Below are positions 1-10,130 of a DNA stretch of 64,000 nucleotides, piece by piece. The notes beneath the pieces were generated by a model that saw only the letters and a list, made by a program, of their open reading frames with translations, was not told where the DNA came from and made no database searches. A program made the translations under genes and the position numbers. Source of the DNA: Zhongshania marina (GTDB taxonomy: Bacteria; Pseudomonadota; Gammaproteobacteria; Pseudomonadales; Spongiibacteraceae); NCBI RefSeq assembly GCF_002915595.1, contig NZ_PQGG01000026.1, positions 1 through 64,000 of the forward strand, in the 5' to 3' direction. The stretch's first letter is position 1, and each line of letters begins with the position of its first letter.

Positions 1-972
1 ACCCGTAGTGCATTTAGGAAGGAGGTAAGTTACTCACCCTCATAAAGAGGTTATCATTAGTTTACGAGAAAAATGGTAACGAGATGAGTAACTTACACAG
101 CGTTTATAGCAAAATTCTGTCTCTTTTGCACGAAATTGAGCCAGCCGATAATTTTTTGAATCAAATCAGAACACCTAAGCTAAGCGATAAGGAGCTACTC
201 GCGCTCAGTCTTGCAGCTGAAACACTGGGCATTGATTCAGAACACTTTTTGTTCAAACAGCTGCCTGCGTGCATCAATGGGAAAATTGAGCGCTCCGTTT
301 ATAACAGAAGAGCGCGAAGGTTGAGTTTTAAATTAGAAGAAATCAGAAGCGCTATTGTCACGCGATTAGATGTTGATAACGATATAAATATTGTCGATAG
401 CATGCCATTGGAAGTGTGTAAAATGAGTCGATCTAATCGCAGTAAAATTTGCCAAGAATTTGAATCTAGCTCGCCAGATTTTGGTTTTTGTGCAGCACAA
501 AATATGCGCTACTTTGGCTATAAGTTACACGCGGTTTGCTCACCGAGTGGCGTGTTAAAAATGTACGATATATCAAAGGCTTCGGTTCATGACATCCATT
601 ACCTAAACGATATTGAAGGCCAGTTAAACAATTGTGTTTTGATTGGCGATAAAGGGTATTTGAGCAGAGTTTGGCAAACAGATTTATTTTCATCAAGTTG
701 TATCAATTTGCAAACACCGATGCGAAAGAACCAGAAAGAGTTTAGAGACTTTCCGGCTAAATATCGTAAAGCCAGAAAGCGGATCGAAACATTGTTTTCA
801 CAACTTTGTGACCAGTTCATGATACGGCGGAATTATGCAAAATCGTTCAAGGGTATTTCGCGCAGAATTGTGACAAAGATAGCGTCCCTCACATTAATTC
901 AATGGTTCAACCAACGTGAAGGGAATAAATTAAACAACCTGAAAGTGGTCATTTCCTAAATGCACCACGGGT
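1..972 (+). mobile_element. IS982-family insertion sequence, complete
   Basis: The element is bounded by near-perfect terminal inverted repeats. The left end begins acccgtagtgcatttaggaa, and the right end (953-972) is its reverse complement with one mismatch in 20. It carries a single full-length transposase that fills nearly the whole element, which is the usual IS982 layout. The left flank lies outside the window, so a target-site duplication cannot be tested. The right end is only 15 bp from the ribA stop codon. Confidence 0.9.
84..959 (+). CDS. IS982-family transposase
   Basis: DDE transposase of 291 aa, the normal length for IS982. It catalyses cut-and-paste movement of the surrounding element. 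The likely catalytic acidic residues are visible in three places: D in IVDSMPLEV, D in LIGDKGYLS, and E in RKRIETLFSQL. The N-terminal third is basic and probably binds the inverted repeats. No internal stop or frameshift is present, so the copy looks intact. The stop codon lies inside the right terminal repeat, as is common in compact IS elements. Confidence 0.9.
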   Translation: MSNLHSVYSKILSLLHEIEPADNFLNQIRTPKLSDKELLALSLAAETLGIDSEHFLFKQLPACINGKIERSVYNRRARRLSFKLEEIRSAIVTRLDVDNDINIVDSMPLEVCKMSRSNRSKICQEFESSSPDFGFCAAQNMRYFGYKLHAVCSPSGVLKMYDISKASVHDIHYLNDIEGQLNNCVLIGDKGYLSRVWQTDLFSSSCINLQTPMRKNQKEFRDFPAKYRKARKRIETLFSQLCDQFMIRRNYAKSFKGISRRIVTKIASLTLIQWFNQREGNKLNNLKVVIS

Positions 973-987
973 TTTATAAATCAAAAC

Positions 988-1572
988 TTAAAACAAATGC
1001 CCTAATTTACCCGACTTGGTCGCCAGATATTTTGCGTTGTGAGGGTTTTGTCCGGTTTGCAGTGGCAGGCGCTCAACAACCTCTACACCTTGGTCGGTGA
1101 GTGCATTTACCTTGCGCGGGTTATTAGTCATTAAACGCACTTTGGTGATGTTCAAATGCTCGCACATTACCGCCAGTAAACTGTAGTCGCGCATATCGGC
1201 ACCAAATCCCAGTTGCTCGTTGGCCTCGACGGTATCGGCTCCGGCGTCTTGCAATTTATAAGCGCGAATTTTGTTTAGCAGACCAATTCCACGGCCTTCT
1301 TGGCGCAGATAGAACAGCGCGCCGCGTCCTTCCTCGGCAATTTTTTCCAATGCCGCGCGCAGCTGTGAACCGCAGTCACAGCGCATGCTAAACAGCGCGT
1401 CGCCGGTCAGACACTCAGAGTGCACCCGCGCCAACACAGGCTCACCATTGCCAATATCGCCAAGACTAAGAACCACGTGCTCTTTGCCGTTGTCGGTGTC
1501 CTCAAAACCGTGAATATCAAACACCCCCCACGGGGTGGGAAGTTTAGAGGATTCTATAAAGCTAACTGCCAC
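988..1572 (-). CDS. ribA: GTP cyclohydrolase II
   Basis: Converts GTP to 2,5-diamino-6-ribosylamino-4(3H)-pyrimidinone 5'-phosphate, the first step of riboflavin synthesis. I chose the GTG at 1572 over an upstream TTG (1590) because GGAG precedes it at 6 bases. This start also places the three zinc cysteines ([16 protein letters not shown]) at residues 54, 65 and 67, the same numbers as in E. coli RibA. The GRGIGL and MRDY segments are present, and the 194-aa length fits the family. It sits far from the other rib genes (60-64 kb). The RibA-like half of the RibBA there lacks the zinc cysteines, so this gene is probably the only working GTP cyclohydrolase II in the window. The IS982 copy ends 15 bp past its stop. 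Confidence 0.93.
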   Translation of the reverse strand: MAVSFIESSKLPTPWGVFDIHGFEDTDNGKEHVVLSLGDIGNGEPVLARVHSECLTGDALFSMRCDCGSQLRAALEKIAEEGRGALFYLRQEGRGIGLLNKIRAYKLQDAGADTVEANEQLGFGADMRDYSLLAVMCEHLNITKVRLMTNNPRKVNALTDQGVEVVERLPLQTGQNPHNAKYLATKSGKLGHLF

Positions 1573-1661
1573 GGGTATCTCCACGAGCAAATCCGGTCGC
1601 GCATTTTATCAGCACGACGCCCGCTAGGCGACCACTGCACCGATATTCCTTGCCGAGTTCA

Positions 1662-2306
1662 CTAATAACGCGGGGTGAGTACCAAAATATTATCCCGCTC
1701 TTGCAGGTCGATATGCTCCAAAAAGCTCATTCCGAGCAGAATCACATGGGGATGCTCGCCCTCAATAACAACAGCCGCAATTTGCTGAGTTTTAATATCA
1801 CCTACATCGACCCGCCCCAGGGTGATACCAAAGGCCTTTTTCACGCCACCCGCCGTCGCCACCGCGGTTGCCGTTCCGCTTTTATAGGCAAGGCCTAATT
1901 GCTCGGCATGACGTGAACTCATGGCCACCGAAGTAGCACCGGTATCAACAACCGCATCAGCGCTGCGGCCATTAATTGTGACGCGGGTGCGGTATTCCTT
2001 GTTGTTATTCTTATGCAAGGATACTCCAGCCCTCGCTGGCTCTCGGTAAATCGTCCCGATCTGCTTATTCAAGCCCAATGTTTTACGCTTGCCGTCTATC
2101 TCCAACACCGCCTGCGCAGGATTTGCCGACACGACCAGAACGCCAGATGAATCACGCTGACCAGCTCTTAATAATTGCTGGCGACCGTCAATTTCCAGCA
2201 ATGCGGCATTTTCAAATAAGCCCCGCACCACGATCTTTACGGGCTCCGCGTTCGCGGCAACACAGGCAAGGCAAAGGCATAACACCAAAACTAATCTATT
2301 AATCAC
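1662..2306 (-). CDS. Periplasmic retropepsin-like aspartic protease
   Basis: Protein of 214 aa with an N-terminal signal peptide (about residues 1-20, ending AANA). The single-domain aspartic protease motif VVDTGATSV has its catalytic Asp near residue 121, followed by an [10 protein letters not shown] motif near the C-terminus. This pattern matches the clan AA, TIGR02281-type bacterial retropepsin-like proteins, which act as dimers; the substrate is unknown. The start is GTG and overlaps the thiDE stop by 4 bp, so the two genes are translationally coupled. Nothing in the protein itself links it to thiamine. Confidence 0.8.
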   Translation of the reverse strand: MINRLVLVLCLCLACVAANAEPVKIVVRGLFENAALLEIDGRQQLLRAGQRDSSGVLVVSANPAQAVLEIDGKRKTLGLNKQIGTIYREPARAGVSLHKNNNKEYRTRVTINGRSADAVVDTGATSVAMSSRHAEQLGLAYKSGTATAVATAGGVKKAFGITLGRVDVGDIKTQQIAAVVIEGEHPHVILLGMSFLEHIDLQERDNILVLTPRY

Positions 2307-3784
2307 CGATGTGACTCATGCAATGCCAAAAGCTCGGCGACCACGGCTTCTGGATTTTCCGCTTGAGTAATTGCGCTAATCATTGCCACACTCCCCACCC
2401 CCGTCGCCAATACATCTTTGGCACGCTTGCTATCTATGCCACCAATTGCGGTTAGCGTGTAATCTGGCGATAGCATGGCCACCCAGCGCCGCAGCTGTGG
2501 CAACCCCTGCGGAGTCCAAGGCATTTCTTTGCTGGTGGTGGAATACACGGGGCCAATGGCGATATAGCTGGGGCGCAAACTATGGGCTCGCGCCACCTCG
2601 TAATAGGTGTGAGTACTAACTCCCAAGCGCAAACCAGCTGCGGCAATTGCAGCAATATCCGCGCAATCTAAATCTTCCTGCCCCAAATGAACGCCGTAGG
2701 CGCCCTCGCTTATCGCAAGCTGCCAATAGTCGTTGATGAACACCCGCGCATTAAACTTTTTACCCAAGGCGATGGCCTCTCGAACTTCGTGTTTGAGAGC
2801 CTCGCCGTCTAAATTCTTCACCCGCAATTGAATCGTCTTTACGCCACAGGCCAGTAATCGCGCAATCCATTGCGCGCTGTCCACCACCGGATACAAGCCC
2901 AACTCACCGTCACAGGAGGCAAACGCAGTTCGCCGGCCTACCGCGGGCAAACGACGATTCAAACTCGGCAAGTCTGCCAAGCGCTGCGGCCAACCGATGT
3001 GGGCGACGGGGCCGGGGCCACCGCCCAGCTGCACAGACATCTGCAAGCCCTGACTCACATATGCTTTTGCAATAACCAAGGCGTCAAATAGGGCATAACC
3101 CTTGGCCACCGCCGCAGCGATAGCCGATGACAAGGTGCAACCGGTTCCGTGGGTATTCAGGGTGTCGATATTGGCGCCGCTAAGCCAAAAGCCCTGCTCG
3201 CCGTCTGTCCAATAATCGTGGCGTTCATTGTTGCGAGCACTCAAATGCCCACCGGTAAGCAAAACCGAACGCGCGCCTAAGGCCACGATGTCTACCGCCG
3301 CCCGCTCGACATCATCTAGGTCATTAATTTTTCTATTTAATAAGGTTTCTGCCTCACTCAGATTCGGGGTTAATAAATCTGCGCGGGGCAACAACTTCTC
3401 TATTAGCACATCGCAAACGCCGCTGGGCATCAACTCACCGCCCGAGGTAGACACCATCACCGGATCGCAGACCACGAAGCCAGTATAGGCGTCGAGATAC
3501 TTGCTCACCATCTCGACCACTTCCTCAGAAGCGAGCATTCCCAGCTTAATCACGTCAGCCTGCAGGTCACTGTCTAAGGCGTTAATTTGCGCGGCCAAAG
3601 TACGACGCGGCGTGACAGACACATGGCCCACCGCGAAACTATTTTGCGCGGTAATCGCTGTAATAACCGTACAGCCGTGCACTCCAAAGTCGTGAAAGGT
3701 TGCTAAATCAGCCTGAATACCCGCGCCACCACCGGAATCAGAACCGGCGATACTCCATGCGATAGGTTTTTTACGACTTGCCAT
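2303..3784 (-). CDS. thiDE: Fused HMP-P kinase / thiamine-phosphate synthase
   Basis: Bifunctional thiamine enzyme of 493 aa. Residues about 1-260 are a ribokinase-fold ThiD domain ([14 protein letters not shown] near the start, later [12 protein letters not shown]) that phosphorylates hydroxymethylpyrimidine. Residues about 290-490 are a ThiE TIM barrel ([24 protein letters not shown]) that joins HMP-PP to thiazole phosphate. The ATG at 3784 is preferred over an upstream start at 3844, because an AGAGGA Shine-Dalgarno lies just before it and ThiD homologues begin near this Met. I saw no TPP riboswitch upstream, unlike thiC at 24.8 kb. The downstream protease gene overlaps by 4 bp. Confidence 0.93.
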   Translation of the reverse strand: MASRKKPIAWSIAGSDSGGGAGIQADLATFHDFGVHGCTVITAITAQNSFAVGHVSVTPRRTLAAQINALDSDLQADVIKLGMLASEEVVEMVSKYLDAYTGFVVCDPVMVSTSGGELMPSGVCDVLIEKLLPRADLLTPNLSEAETLLNRKINDLDDVERAAVDIVALGARSVLLTGGHLSARNNERHDYWTDGEQGFWLSGANIDTLNTHGTGCTLSSAIAAAVAKGYALFDALVIAKAYVSQGLQMSVQLGGGPGPVAHIGWPQRLADLPSLNRRLPAVGRRTAFASCDGELGLYPVVDSAQWIARLLACGVKTIQLRVKNLDGEALKHEVREAIALGKKFNARVFINDYWQLAISEGAYGVHLGQEDLDCADIAAIAAAGLRLGVSTHTYYEVARAHSLRPSYIAIGPVYSTTSKEMPWTPQGLPQLRRWVAMLSPDYTLTAIGGIDSKRAKDVLATGVGSVAMISAITQAENPEAVVAELLALHESHR

Positions 3785-3940
3785 AAATCCTCTATTTTTA
3801 GGTGTGACTATCGTCAGTATAGCGGAGGCTGAGAAAGGCGACATAACTTAGCAAGTTTTGAAAATGCAGTATGATTAGTAATAAACAAGCTGCGACACCA
3901 ATACATCACAAACCAAGAACAACAGCGAAGAGATAAGTAC

Positions 3941-4345
3941 ATGACTAAACTAAAGGATATATCCGAGTTTCTCGCCAAGGAGTTTCCACAAAGCCCCTGC
4001 TCTGTAGACGCCATAGGCCCGCAGTCTGCCACGGTGCGTTACCGTGTTGACGCCCGCGCCCTGCGCCCCGGTGGCACCGTCTCTGGCCCAACATTAATGA
4101 CCACCGCCGATGTCGGCCTGTACGCCGCCATTCTTGGCGAGGTAGGCATTATCGCACTAGCGGTCACCACCAACTTAAATATCAATTTTTTACGCAAACC
4201 CAGCGCAGACAAGGACATCATCGGCGAATGCAAACTCATCAAAGTAGGACGTAAATTAATTATTGGTGAAGTAGCATTATATTCGGAAGGCGATGAGCGA
4301 ATGGTTGCCCACGCGGTTGGCACTTATGCGCTGCCGAGCGCCTGA
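3941..4345 (+). CDS. PaaI/YbgC-like hotdog-fold thioesterase
   Basis: Protein of 134 aa with the single hotdog domain typical of PaaI-type acyl-CoA thioesterases. It carries the GGTVSGPTLMTTADVGLYAA segment (the G-x-x-x-D active-site region), then TTNLNINFLRKP and a C-terminal HAVGTYALP strand. It should hydrolyse an acyl- or aryl-CoA thioester in the cytoplasm; the substrate cannot be told from sequence. It is convergent with the TauE/SafE gene, with only 5 bp between stops and no terminator between them. Confidence 0.8.
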   Translation: MTKLKDISEFLAKEFPQSPCSVDAIGPQSATVRYRVDARALRPGGTVSGPTLMTTADVGLYAAILGEVGIIALAVTTNLNINFLRKPSADKDIIGECKLIKVGRKLIIGEVALYSEGDERMVAHAVGTYALPSA

Positions 4346-4350
4346 TACAG

Positions 4351-5112
4351 CTAATGTGCAAATACGCCAGCACCGCCGTCAAACAGCAGCTTAAGCCCCA
4401 CCACAAATAAGAAAAAATAGCAGATGCGGTAAATGCTCTGCTCACTCACTTTGTGCAGCAAGTAAAATCCCAAACGCACACCAATTGGGGCCACTGGCAT
4501 TAACACCGCAGCGGTTAATAAATTGGTGTGATCAAAGCTGCCCTGCAAACTGTAGGGGATCAGCTTAATCACATTCACCACCGCGAAGAAGATTGCCATT
4601 GTGCCCATTAACAATGACTTTTCTAAGCGCTGGGGAAGCAAATACATATTTACCGGCGGGCCGCCCGCGTGAATACCAAAACTAGTAAAGCCCGCAACGG
4701 CACCCCAAAATCCACCGCGAATAACACTCGGCCCCTGCGCGGCAACAGCTGGTTTTTTAAGCCAGTAATTCAAACAAAAAACCACCGCGATAAGACCGAT
4801 TAAAATACGGATCATATCCTCTGACAAATACCGAAACCCAATACTGCCGAGCACAATGCCAACAACGGCACCAGGAAGTAAGATTTTGATATTTGGCTTG
4901 TCCCACTTACCGCGAAAACTCCACAGTGCCACCGCATCCATCACCAATAAAATGGGTAGCAGGATTGCCGCCGCCTGTACCGGCGAAATAGCCAAGCTCA
5001 TCAGGGGCACCGACACCACAGCAATGCCGCCGCCAAAGCCCCCCTTTGCCATACCAAAAATCAGTATTGCGGGGACTGCGCACAGATAAAAGAAGGGATC
5101 AATGATCACCAA
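4351..5112 (-). CDS. TauE/SafE (TSUP) family membrane permease
   Basis: Polytopic inner-membrane protein of 253 aa with about eight hydrophobic segments arranged as two related halves. It has the Gly-rich GMAKGGFGGGIAVVSVP motif near the N-terminus and FTSFGIHAGGPPVNMYLLPQ in the second half, both typical of the TSUP family that exports sulfite, sulfoacetate or related organosulfur anions. The substrate is not predictable. The start is TTG (5112) or the adjacent GTG (5109); an AAGG lies upstream of either. Confidence 0.85.
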   Translation of the reverse strand: MVIIDPFFYLCAVPAILIFGMAKGGFGGGIAVVSVPLMSLAISPVQAAAILLPILLVMDAVALWSFRGKWDKPNIKILLPGAVVGIVLGSIGFRYLSEDMIRILIGLIAVVFCLNYWLKKPAVAAQGPSVIRGGFWGAVAGFTSFGIHAGGPPVNMYLLPQRLEKSLLMGTMAIFFAVVNVIKLIPYSLQGSFDHTNLLTAAVLMPVAPIGVRLGFYLLHKVSEQSIYRICYFFLFVVGLKLLFDGGAGVFAH

Positions 5113-5248
5113 TAAAAGCCTTATAAACGGAGGAACAAGAACTACTGCTTTGCTATAAGCTCTAGACTAGCATTTACGACGCGAACACCACTACTCGCCT
5201 TGCGTCTTATTTCTAATACAGCGCGCAAGCTAGGCCATAAAAATTGGG

Positions 5249-5276
5249 CAAAAAAAAGCCGAGCATAAGCTCGGCT
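5249..5276 (-). terminator. Rho-independent terminator of the TonB-dependent receptor gene
   Basis: On the minus strand the sequence forms an 8-bp stem (AGCCGAGC / GCTCGGCT) with a TTAT loop, followed by a run of T residues. It lies 20 bp beyond the stop of the receptor gene. Confidence 0.85.
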
Positions 5277-5295
5277 AAGGTCGAAATAACTTAAA

Positions 5296-7726
5296 TTAAT
5301 TTAAGAAAGTGTCGAAATCCCACTTAATTTTCAAGCCATAAAGACGCGGCGGTGCCAACGTAACACTGCGACCAAAGTCCTGTTGCAAAATACTTGCGTA
5401 GTAATCTTTGTCCTTCGCGTTATCAACAAAGGCTGTTAACTGAAGTCCCCAGGGATCGTAGAAGTAGCTGGTACGCAAAGACCAGATTTCATACTGATCT
5501 TGCACATAGAACGGTGAGTTCTGCGGCGTAGTGAAATACTCGCTTTTATAGGAGTAATCCACAGCAACTTCTAGACCACCAAAGTCACCTATATCAATGT
5601 ATTGGTTAAGCGAAACCGAAGAAGTAAATTTGGGTGAACGCGGCACTTGGTTGCCCGAGAAATCACGCGGTCCGTTTACAACACCACCAGTCGAAACCGG
5701 CAACTCGATACCGAGCAAGCCGAGTGGAATATCCTCTAGACCGCCGGGACCGAAGTACAAACCTGTTGTGTCATCAAAGCCTTCACCGTTTTTATAATCG
5801 GTAAATTCTGAATTCACATAGGTTGCACCACCGGTAATGGCTAAACCTGGGTTTAGATTAGGCATAGGCTGCCATTGCATATCAAATTCAATGCCCTTGG
5901 CTTCAGCAGCACCCGCGTTAGCGTAGCGTACAATCGCGCCCGAGGTGAACGATACAATACCCGACAGTAAGTTTTTGGTCTCAGACGCAAATACCGCACC
6001 GTTAAGCTGCAAGGTGCCATCCAGCCACTCAGACTTGAAGCCCAACTCAAACGCCGTCGCTTCCTCACCGTCAACCGCATCGGGGTTACCGAAGAAGTTT
6101 ACGATGTTGTAGGTCGGGCTCTTGTAGCCACGCTGTAAAGAGCTGTAGATCTGCGTTGTTTCATTAGGAAACCACTGCAAAGAGATTTTCGGCGAAAAGG
6201 TTTCTTCTTCTAGTGGTGGACCACCAAATTCCGAGATCAGCGTATTGCGTGAGTAATCGTTACCTTCGTAATACGATTTATCGAATCCTGGCGTTAAATT
6301 ATCAACCAAGTAGAGATTCGTATTACCGATTTCACGGGTCTCCTCTTGATAGCGAGCACCCAAAGTCAATCTCCAATCTTCGCTAAGATTATAGGTACCT
6401 TGGAAATAAACTGCATCAGATTCGGTAGACAGTATGCCACCCGACTCTAAGGTAATCCTTGGTAGTCCCGCCAGAAGACCGCCAACATTCAAACCCAACG
6501 GCGCGACAATGGGGTCTAATATGCTAGTAAGCGGGCCAGTAGCAAGACCATTATTAACAAAGAAGAATAAACGGCCAAAACCGCCCTCTGCCTCTAGGCG
6601 ATAGTAACCCGCAACCCACTCAAATTTGTCTGAGCCAGGTGTTTCTGAGTTCGAAAGCACTTGGAATTCATAGGTTTGCTGGTCGTTATACTGGTTATAA
6701 ACAAAGAAGCCGGAGCGATCTTCATCAGTAGAGTCGTAGTCATATTGCCCAAAATCGACATCAGCTAACTGATCAGCATAGGTGAATTTTAAATCCACCG
6801 GACCTGGGCGCCACTCTAAAATAGCACCGAACATAGTGTTGATTGTGCCATTACCACCTTCAAAGTTGGTTTCAGTATTGCGATCGGGCTCATCAACCCG
6901 TGCACCTGCACCAAGAATCAAAGACGGGCGAGTATTTTCCTGAGTTAGAGAGTTACCGTTAAACTGGTTAACATAAGACCCAATCAAGGTCGCAGAGAAA
7001 TCGTCGCTATCCCACTTTATTTTAACGCGACCACCTTCCGAGAAATCTTCACGGATAGGTTGCTCTACGCCGTTATTAAAGTTTTTACCGTAGTTCTCAT
7101 GACCATCTTTAAAGGCCGCGATAGTAATACCCAGACCTTCTACGATGGGTAAGCCCAAATAGGCTTGGTATTCTTCACTGCCATAATTACCGGTAACATA
7201 TTTAATATTACCAACAATCTCATCAACTGGCGGATCTTCAGTAACAATACTGATCGCACCTGCAGTCGCGTTACGGCCAAACAAAGTACCCTGCGGGCCT
7301 TTTAATACCTCAACCCGCTTTACCGGGCCCAAGGTGTCTTGCTTACCCTGACTGGCGGGAATGTTTATGCCGTCGATATAAGTTGCCACACTGGGATCAG
7401 CGTTAGGTAGAAACGCGTCACTACCCACACCACGCAAATAAATCAGCGTGTATCCATAGGTGTAAGTAAACGTTAAGCCAGGAGTAATACGCTGCAAGTC
7501 AGCGGTATCTTCAATATTAAAGGCATCTAGCTTATCGCCAGAAAACGCCTGAATTGCAATAGGTACATCTTGTGAATCTTCTTCACGTTTTTGCGCCGTG
7601 ACCACAACCTCTTCTAAAAGTCGGTTACTTCGCTTTTTAGTTGCCTCCTTTTCGTCCTGAGCTACTGCGCCCACCGAAAAAAACAGACACCGCTGCAATA
7701 GCAGCCGCTAGTTTTGTCTTCTTCAT
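5296..7726 (-). pseudogene. TonB-dependent receptor with frameshifted signal peptide
   Basis: Outer-membrane TonB-dependent receptor of about 809 aa once the reading frames are joined. The in-frame part contains the TonB box region (LLEEVVVTAQKREEDSQDVP), the plug domain (RGVGSDAF, VEVLKGPQGTLFGRNATAGA) and a C-terminal beta-barrel ending in aromatic-rich strands. The ligand is unknown. No ATG, GTG or TTG start with a signal peptide exists in this frame. An ATG at 7726 begins MKKTKLAAAIAAVSVF in another frame and joins the main frame exactly if one A is removed from the A7 tract at 7677-7683, giving a normal signal peptide ending GAVA. Either a sequencing or assembly error, a slipped-strand (phase-variable) state, or a true frameshift could explain this. 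The remainder is uninterrupted, which favours a functional or recently shifted gene. Confidence 0.85.
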
Positions 7727-7816
7727 TATTAATGACCCCACCCACTTTGACTTTACTACTTAATATTATTTGCCTATTTGGCACCGCCAATCTATGTAGC
7801 AATCACCATTACATTC

Positions 7817-7839
7817 CGTATGCTTTTCATAAGCATGCG
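7817..7839. promoter_or_regulatory. Inverted repeat upstream of the receptor gene
   Basis: Arms CGTATGCTT and AAGCATGCG (one mismatch) surround ttcat, about 90-110 bp before the likely start of the minus-strand receptor gene. The remaining gene-free DNA from 7727 to 8101 is AT-rich and holds the receptor promoter, which I could not place. An operator is possible; no Fur-box consensus was recognised. Confidence 0.3.
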
Positions 7840-8101
7840 TATAATATACCTGAAAAATAGCCGTCTTGAAAACTATTTTATAAGTGACTGATTTTCATGA
7901 ATATTAATTAATGCCTACTAGCTTAGCAGTGCTTTTATATCTTATACATTGCCAAGCAAAGAGTCTCGAAAGGACATAATGAGCGTACAACAGGGTAAAT
8001 TTATTTACAAGGTATTTGCACTGTTTTTTATTTTAGCGCGCGGCATATAGAAAAATGTATTCAACCGCCCCAACACCATACACAACGAAAACCACCCATG
8101 C

Positions 8102-9898
8102 TCACAGCCCTTTTTCTTCAATTAGGTCTGCATCAAACAAGGCTTGTAATTCATCATGCGCCTCTCGCGCGCTTTGAATTAGCGCCTCTCGATCATCAAA
8201 CATTTTATGCTGCTGCGCCAGTAACTCCTCATCATGACGCTGGAATCGCTGTATACGTGCCTCGGCCCGTTCTGGACTTAAACCTAGGCCAATTAATGTC
8301 TCTCGACTAATCTCTAGGCTTGAATGGAAGGTTTCGCGAATCGGCCTAGCCCCCAGCTCCAAAAGCCTATGCACATGAAAACGGCTGCGGGCCCGAGCAA
8401 TAAACTTAATATGGGGGTACAAGCGACTGACCAGCTCTGTGATTTTAATATTGGTTTCTGGATCATCGGCGGTTAGCACAAAATACTCGGCCTTATCTGC
8501 ATCGACTGCCCGCAGTATTTCTGGCCGCAGCGGGTCGCCGTAAAACACCGGCATGCTATCAATACTGCGCGACAACTCTATGGTGTCTACCGACAGGTCC
8601 AAGGCCACGAATGGCACCCGCTGCGCTCGCAAAATACGGGCAACGATCTGCCCCATTCGGCCCATACCGATAATCACAACGCGGGGCTCGTCGCTTTCGA
8701 TTTGCTCGTATTCTGGCGGCACCTCTTTTACTACCGGCTTTGGTTTGAGGGTGCTTGCCAAGAACATTATGAGCAGTGGCGTGAGCGCCATCGATAGGGT
8801 GATCGCCAAAATTAAGATGCTATGTAACTGCGAATTCAACAGCTGCTGATCCTTCGCAATTTGAAATACCACAAAAGCAAATTCGCCCCCCGCCGCCAAT
8901 ACAACCCCCAAGCGCAGAGCACTACGGCGATCTAAGCCCCCAAACACGCTGCCCACCAAGGCGAGGATCGGCAGTTTTATAACCATCAACAATACCGTTA
9001 ATCCCAGTACCGCCAAGGGCATGGTGAACAACAAATGAATATCGGCACTCATGCCAACACTAATAAAGAACAAACCCAACAACAGACCTTTAAAAGGCTC
9101 AATTTGCGATTCCAACTCATGGCGATATTCAGAGTCTGCCAGTAGCAAGCCGGCGAGAAATGCCCCCAAGGCCATCGACACCCCAACCGCATCCATCAAC
9201 CACGCAGTCCCCGCCACCACTAATAAAGCGGTTGCCGTAGACACTTCCTGCAAACCTGTTCTAGCAACCATGCGGAATATGGGCCGCAGCAAATACCGCC
9301 CGCCAATAATCACCACCGCAATGCTCAGTAAAATTCGCAGCACCGAACTGGCACCGCCTTCGTCGACACTTGCGCCGCCACTCAGTAAGGGCACCAGCGC
9401 AATTAGGGGAATCGCCGCAATATCTTGAAAGAGTAATATCGCGAAGGCCAAACGCCCGTGCGAGCTGTTTAGCTGCTTGCGCTCGGCCAATATTTGCAAA
9501 CCAAATGCGGTGGACGACAGCGCTAAACCCAGGCCCAATACCACACTGCTTTGCCAAGACTGCGCGAAACCAATGTAGGCAACACCGCCAATAAGCAGAG
9601 CGCTCAAGCTAACCTGCGCCAAGCCAACACCAAACACCGCTTTACGCATTAGCCATAAGCGCCGAGGCGATAACTCTAGGCCAATAATAAACAGCAGAAG
9701 CACCACGCCAAATTCGGAAAAATGCGCGACGTTTTCGGGATTATGTATGAGTTGCAGCACCGCAGGGCCAATCACAACCCCCGCAATAAGGTAGCCTAAT
9801 ACCGCCCCCAGCTGCAGGCGCTTAGCCAAGGGCACAACCAGCACCGCCGCTAATAACAAAACAACGGTAGCCTGTAATAGACTGCTTTCATGTGGCAT
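8102..9898 (-). CDS. CPA2-family cation:proton antiporter with TrkA-N domain (KefB/KefC type)
   Basis: Protein of 598 aa. Residues about 1-380 form a 12-13 helix Na+/H+ exchanger domain (start VVLLLAAVLVVPLAKRL; GLALSSTAFGLQIL). A Rossmann TrkA-N domain follows, beginning RVVIIGMGRMGQ at about residue 403, then an acidic C-terminal tail. The family mediates K+ efflux coupled to H+ entry, often gated by nucleotide or glutathione adducts. An AAGGA lies 7-8 bases before the ATG. No ancillary KefF/KefG gene is adjacent, so glutathione gating is not supported by context. Confidence 0.87.
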   Translation of the reverse strand: MPHESSLLQATVVLLLAAVLVVPLAKRLQLGAVLGYLIAGVVIGPAVLQLIHNPENVAHFSEFGVVLLLFIIGLELSPRRLWLMRKAVFGVGLAQVSLSALLIGGVAYIGFAQSWQSSVVLGLGLALSSTAFGLQILAERKQLNSSHGRLAFAILLFQDIAAIPLIALVPLLSGGASVDEGGASSVLRILLSIAVVIIGGRYLLRPIFRMVARTGLQEVSTATALLVVAGTAWLMDAVGVSMALGAFLAGLLLADSEYRHELESQIEPFKGLLLGLFFISVGMSADIHLLFTMPLAVLGLTVLLMVIKLPILALVGSVFGGLDRRSALRLGVVLAAGGEFAFVVFQIAKDQQLLNSQLHSILILAITLSMALTPLLIMFLASTLKPKPVVKEVPPEYEQIESDEPRVVIIGMGRMGQIVARILRAQRVPFVALDLSVDTIELSRSIDSMPVFYGDPLRPEILRAVDADKAEYFVLTADDPETNIKITELVSRLYPHIKFIARARSRFHVHRLLELGARPIRETFHSSLEISRETLIGLGLSPERAEARIQRFQRHDEELLAQQHKMFDDREALIQSAREAHDELQALFDADLIEEKGL

Positions 9899-9925
9899 TG
9901 GCGCTTCCTTAGCGGCGAGTTAAAT

Positions 9926-9964
9926 AGGGCCTGTCACACTAATCTGATTAGTGTGACAGGCCCT
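9926..9964. terminator. Perfect 18-bp hairpin between antiporter and LLM genes
   Basis: Arms agggcctgtcacactaat and its exact reverse complement are separated by three bases. It lies after the stop of the minus-strand oxidoreductase gene and 28 bp before the antiporter start. It is followed on the minus strand by an A/T-rich stretch but not a clean T run. It could be a terminator, an mRNA-processing hairpin or an operator for the antiporter gene. Confidence 0.45.
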
Positions 9965-10130
9965 AAATTAAAACATGATAACCGGCTTAAGGCGCCTCTG
10001 CACAAGGGCGTTAATTATTGGTGAGAAATTTTTGAGGAGATGTAGCAGGCCGCGGCTAAAGAGCCGCGCGAGCCGATGTACTTATCTTTTCATCTGCGGC
10101 CCGGCGCCCCCGAAATCAGCGCAGCACTTC

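Noticed and set aside
3785-3940. TPP riboswitch before thiDE
   Set aside because: No CTGAGA or GATCTGGATAATGCCAG-like element is present, unlike the clear one before thiC.
5296-7698. Taking the receptor frame as a complete gene starting at 7698
   Set aside because: That start is an ATT codon and gives no signal peptide. The frameshifted ATG at 7726 gives a textbook one.
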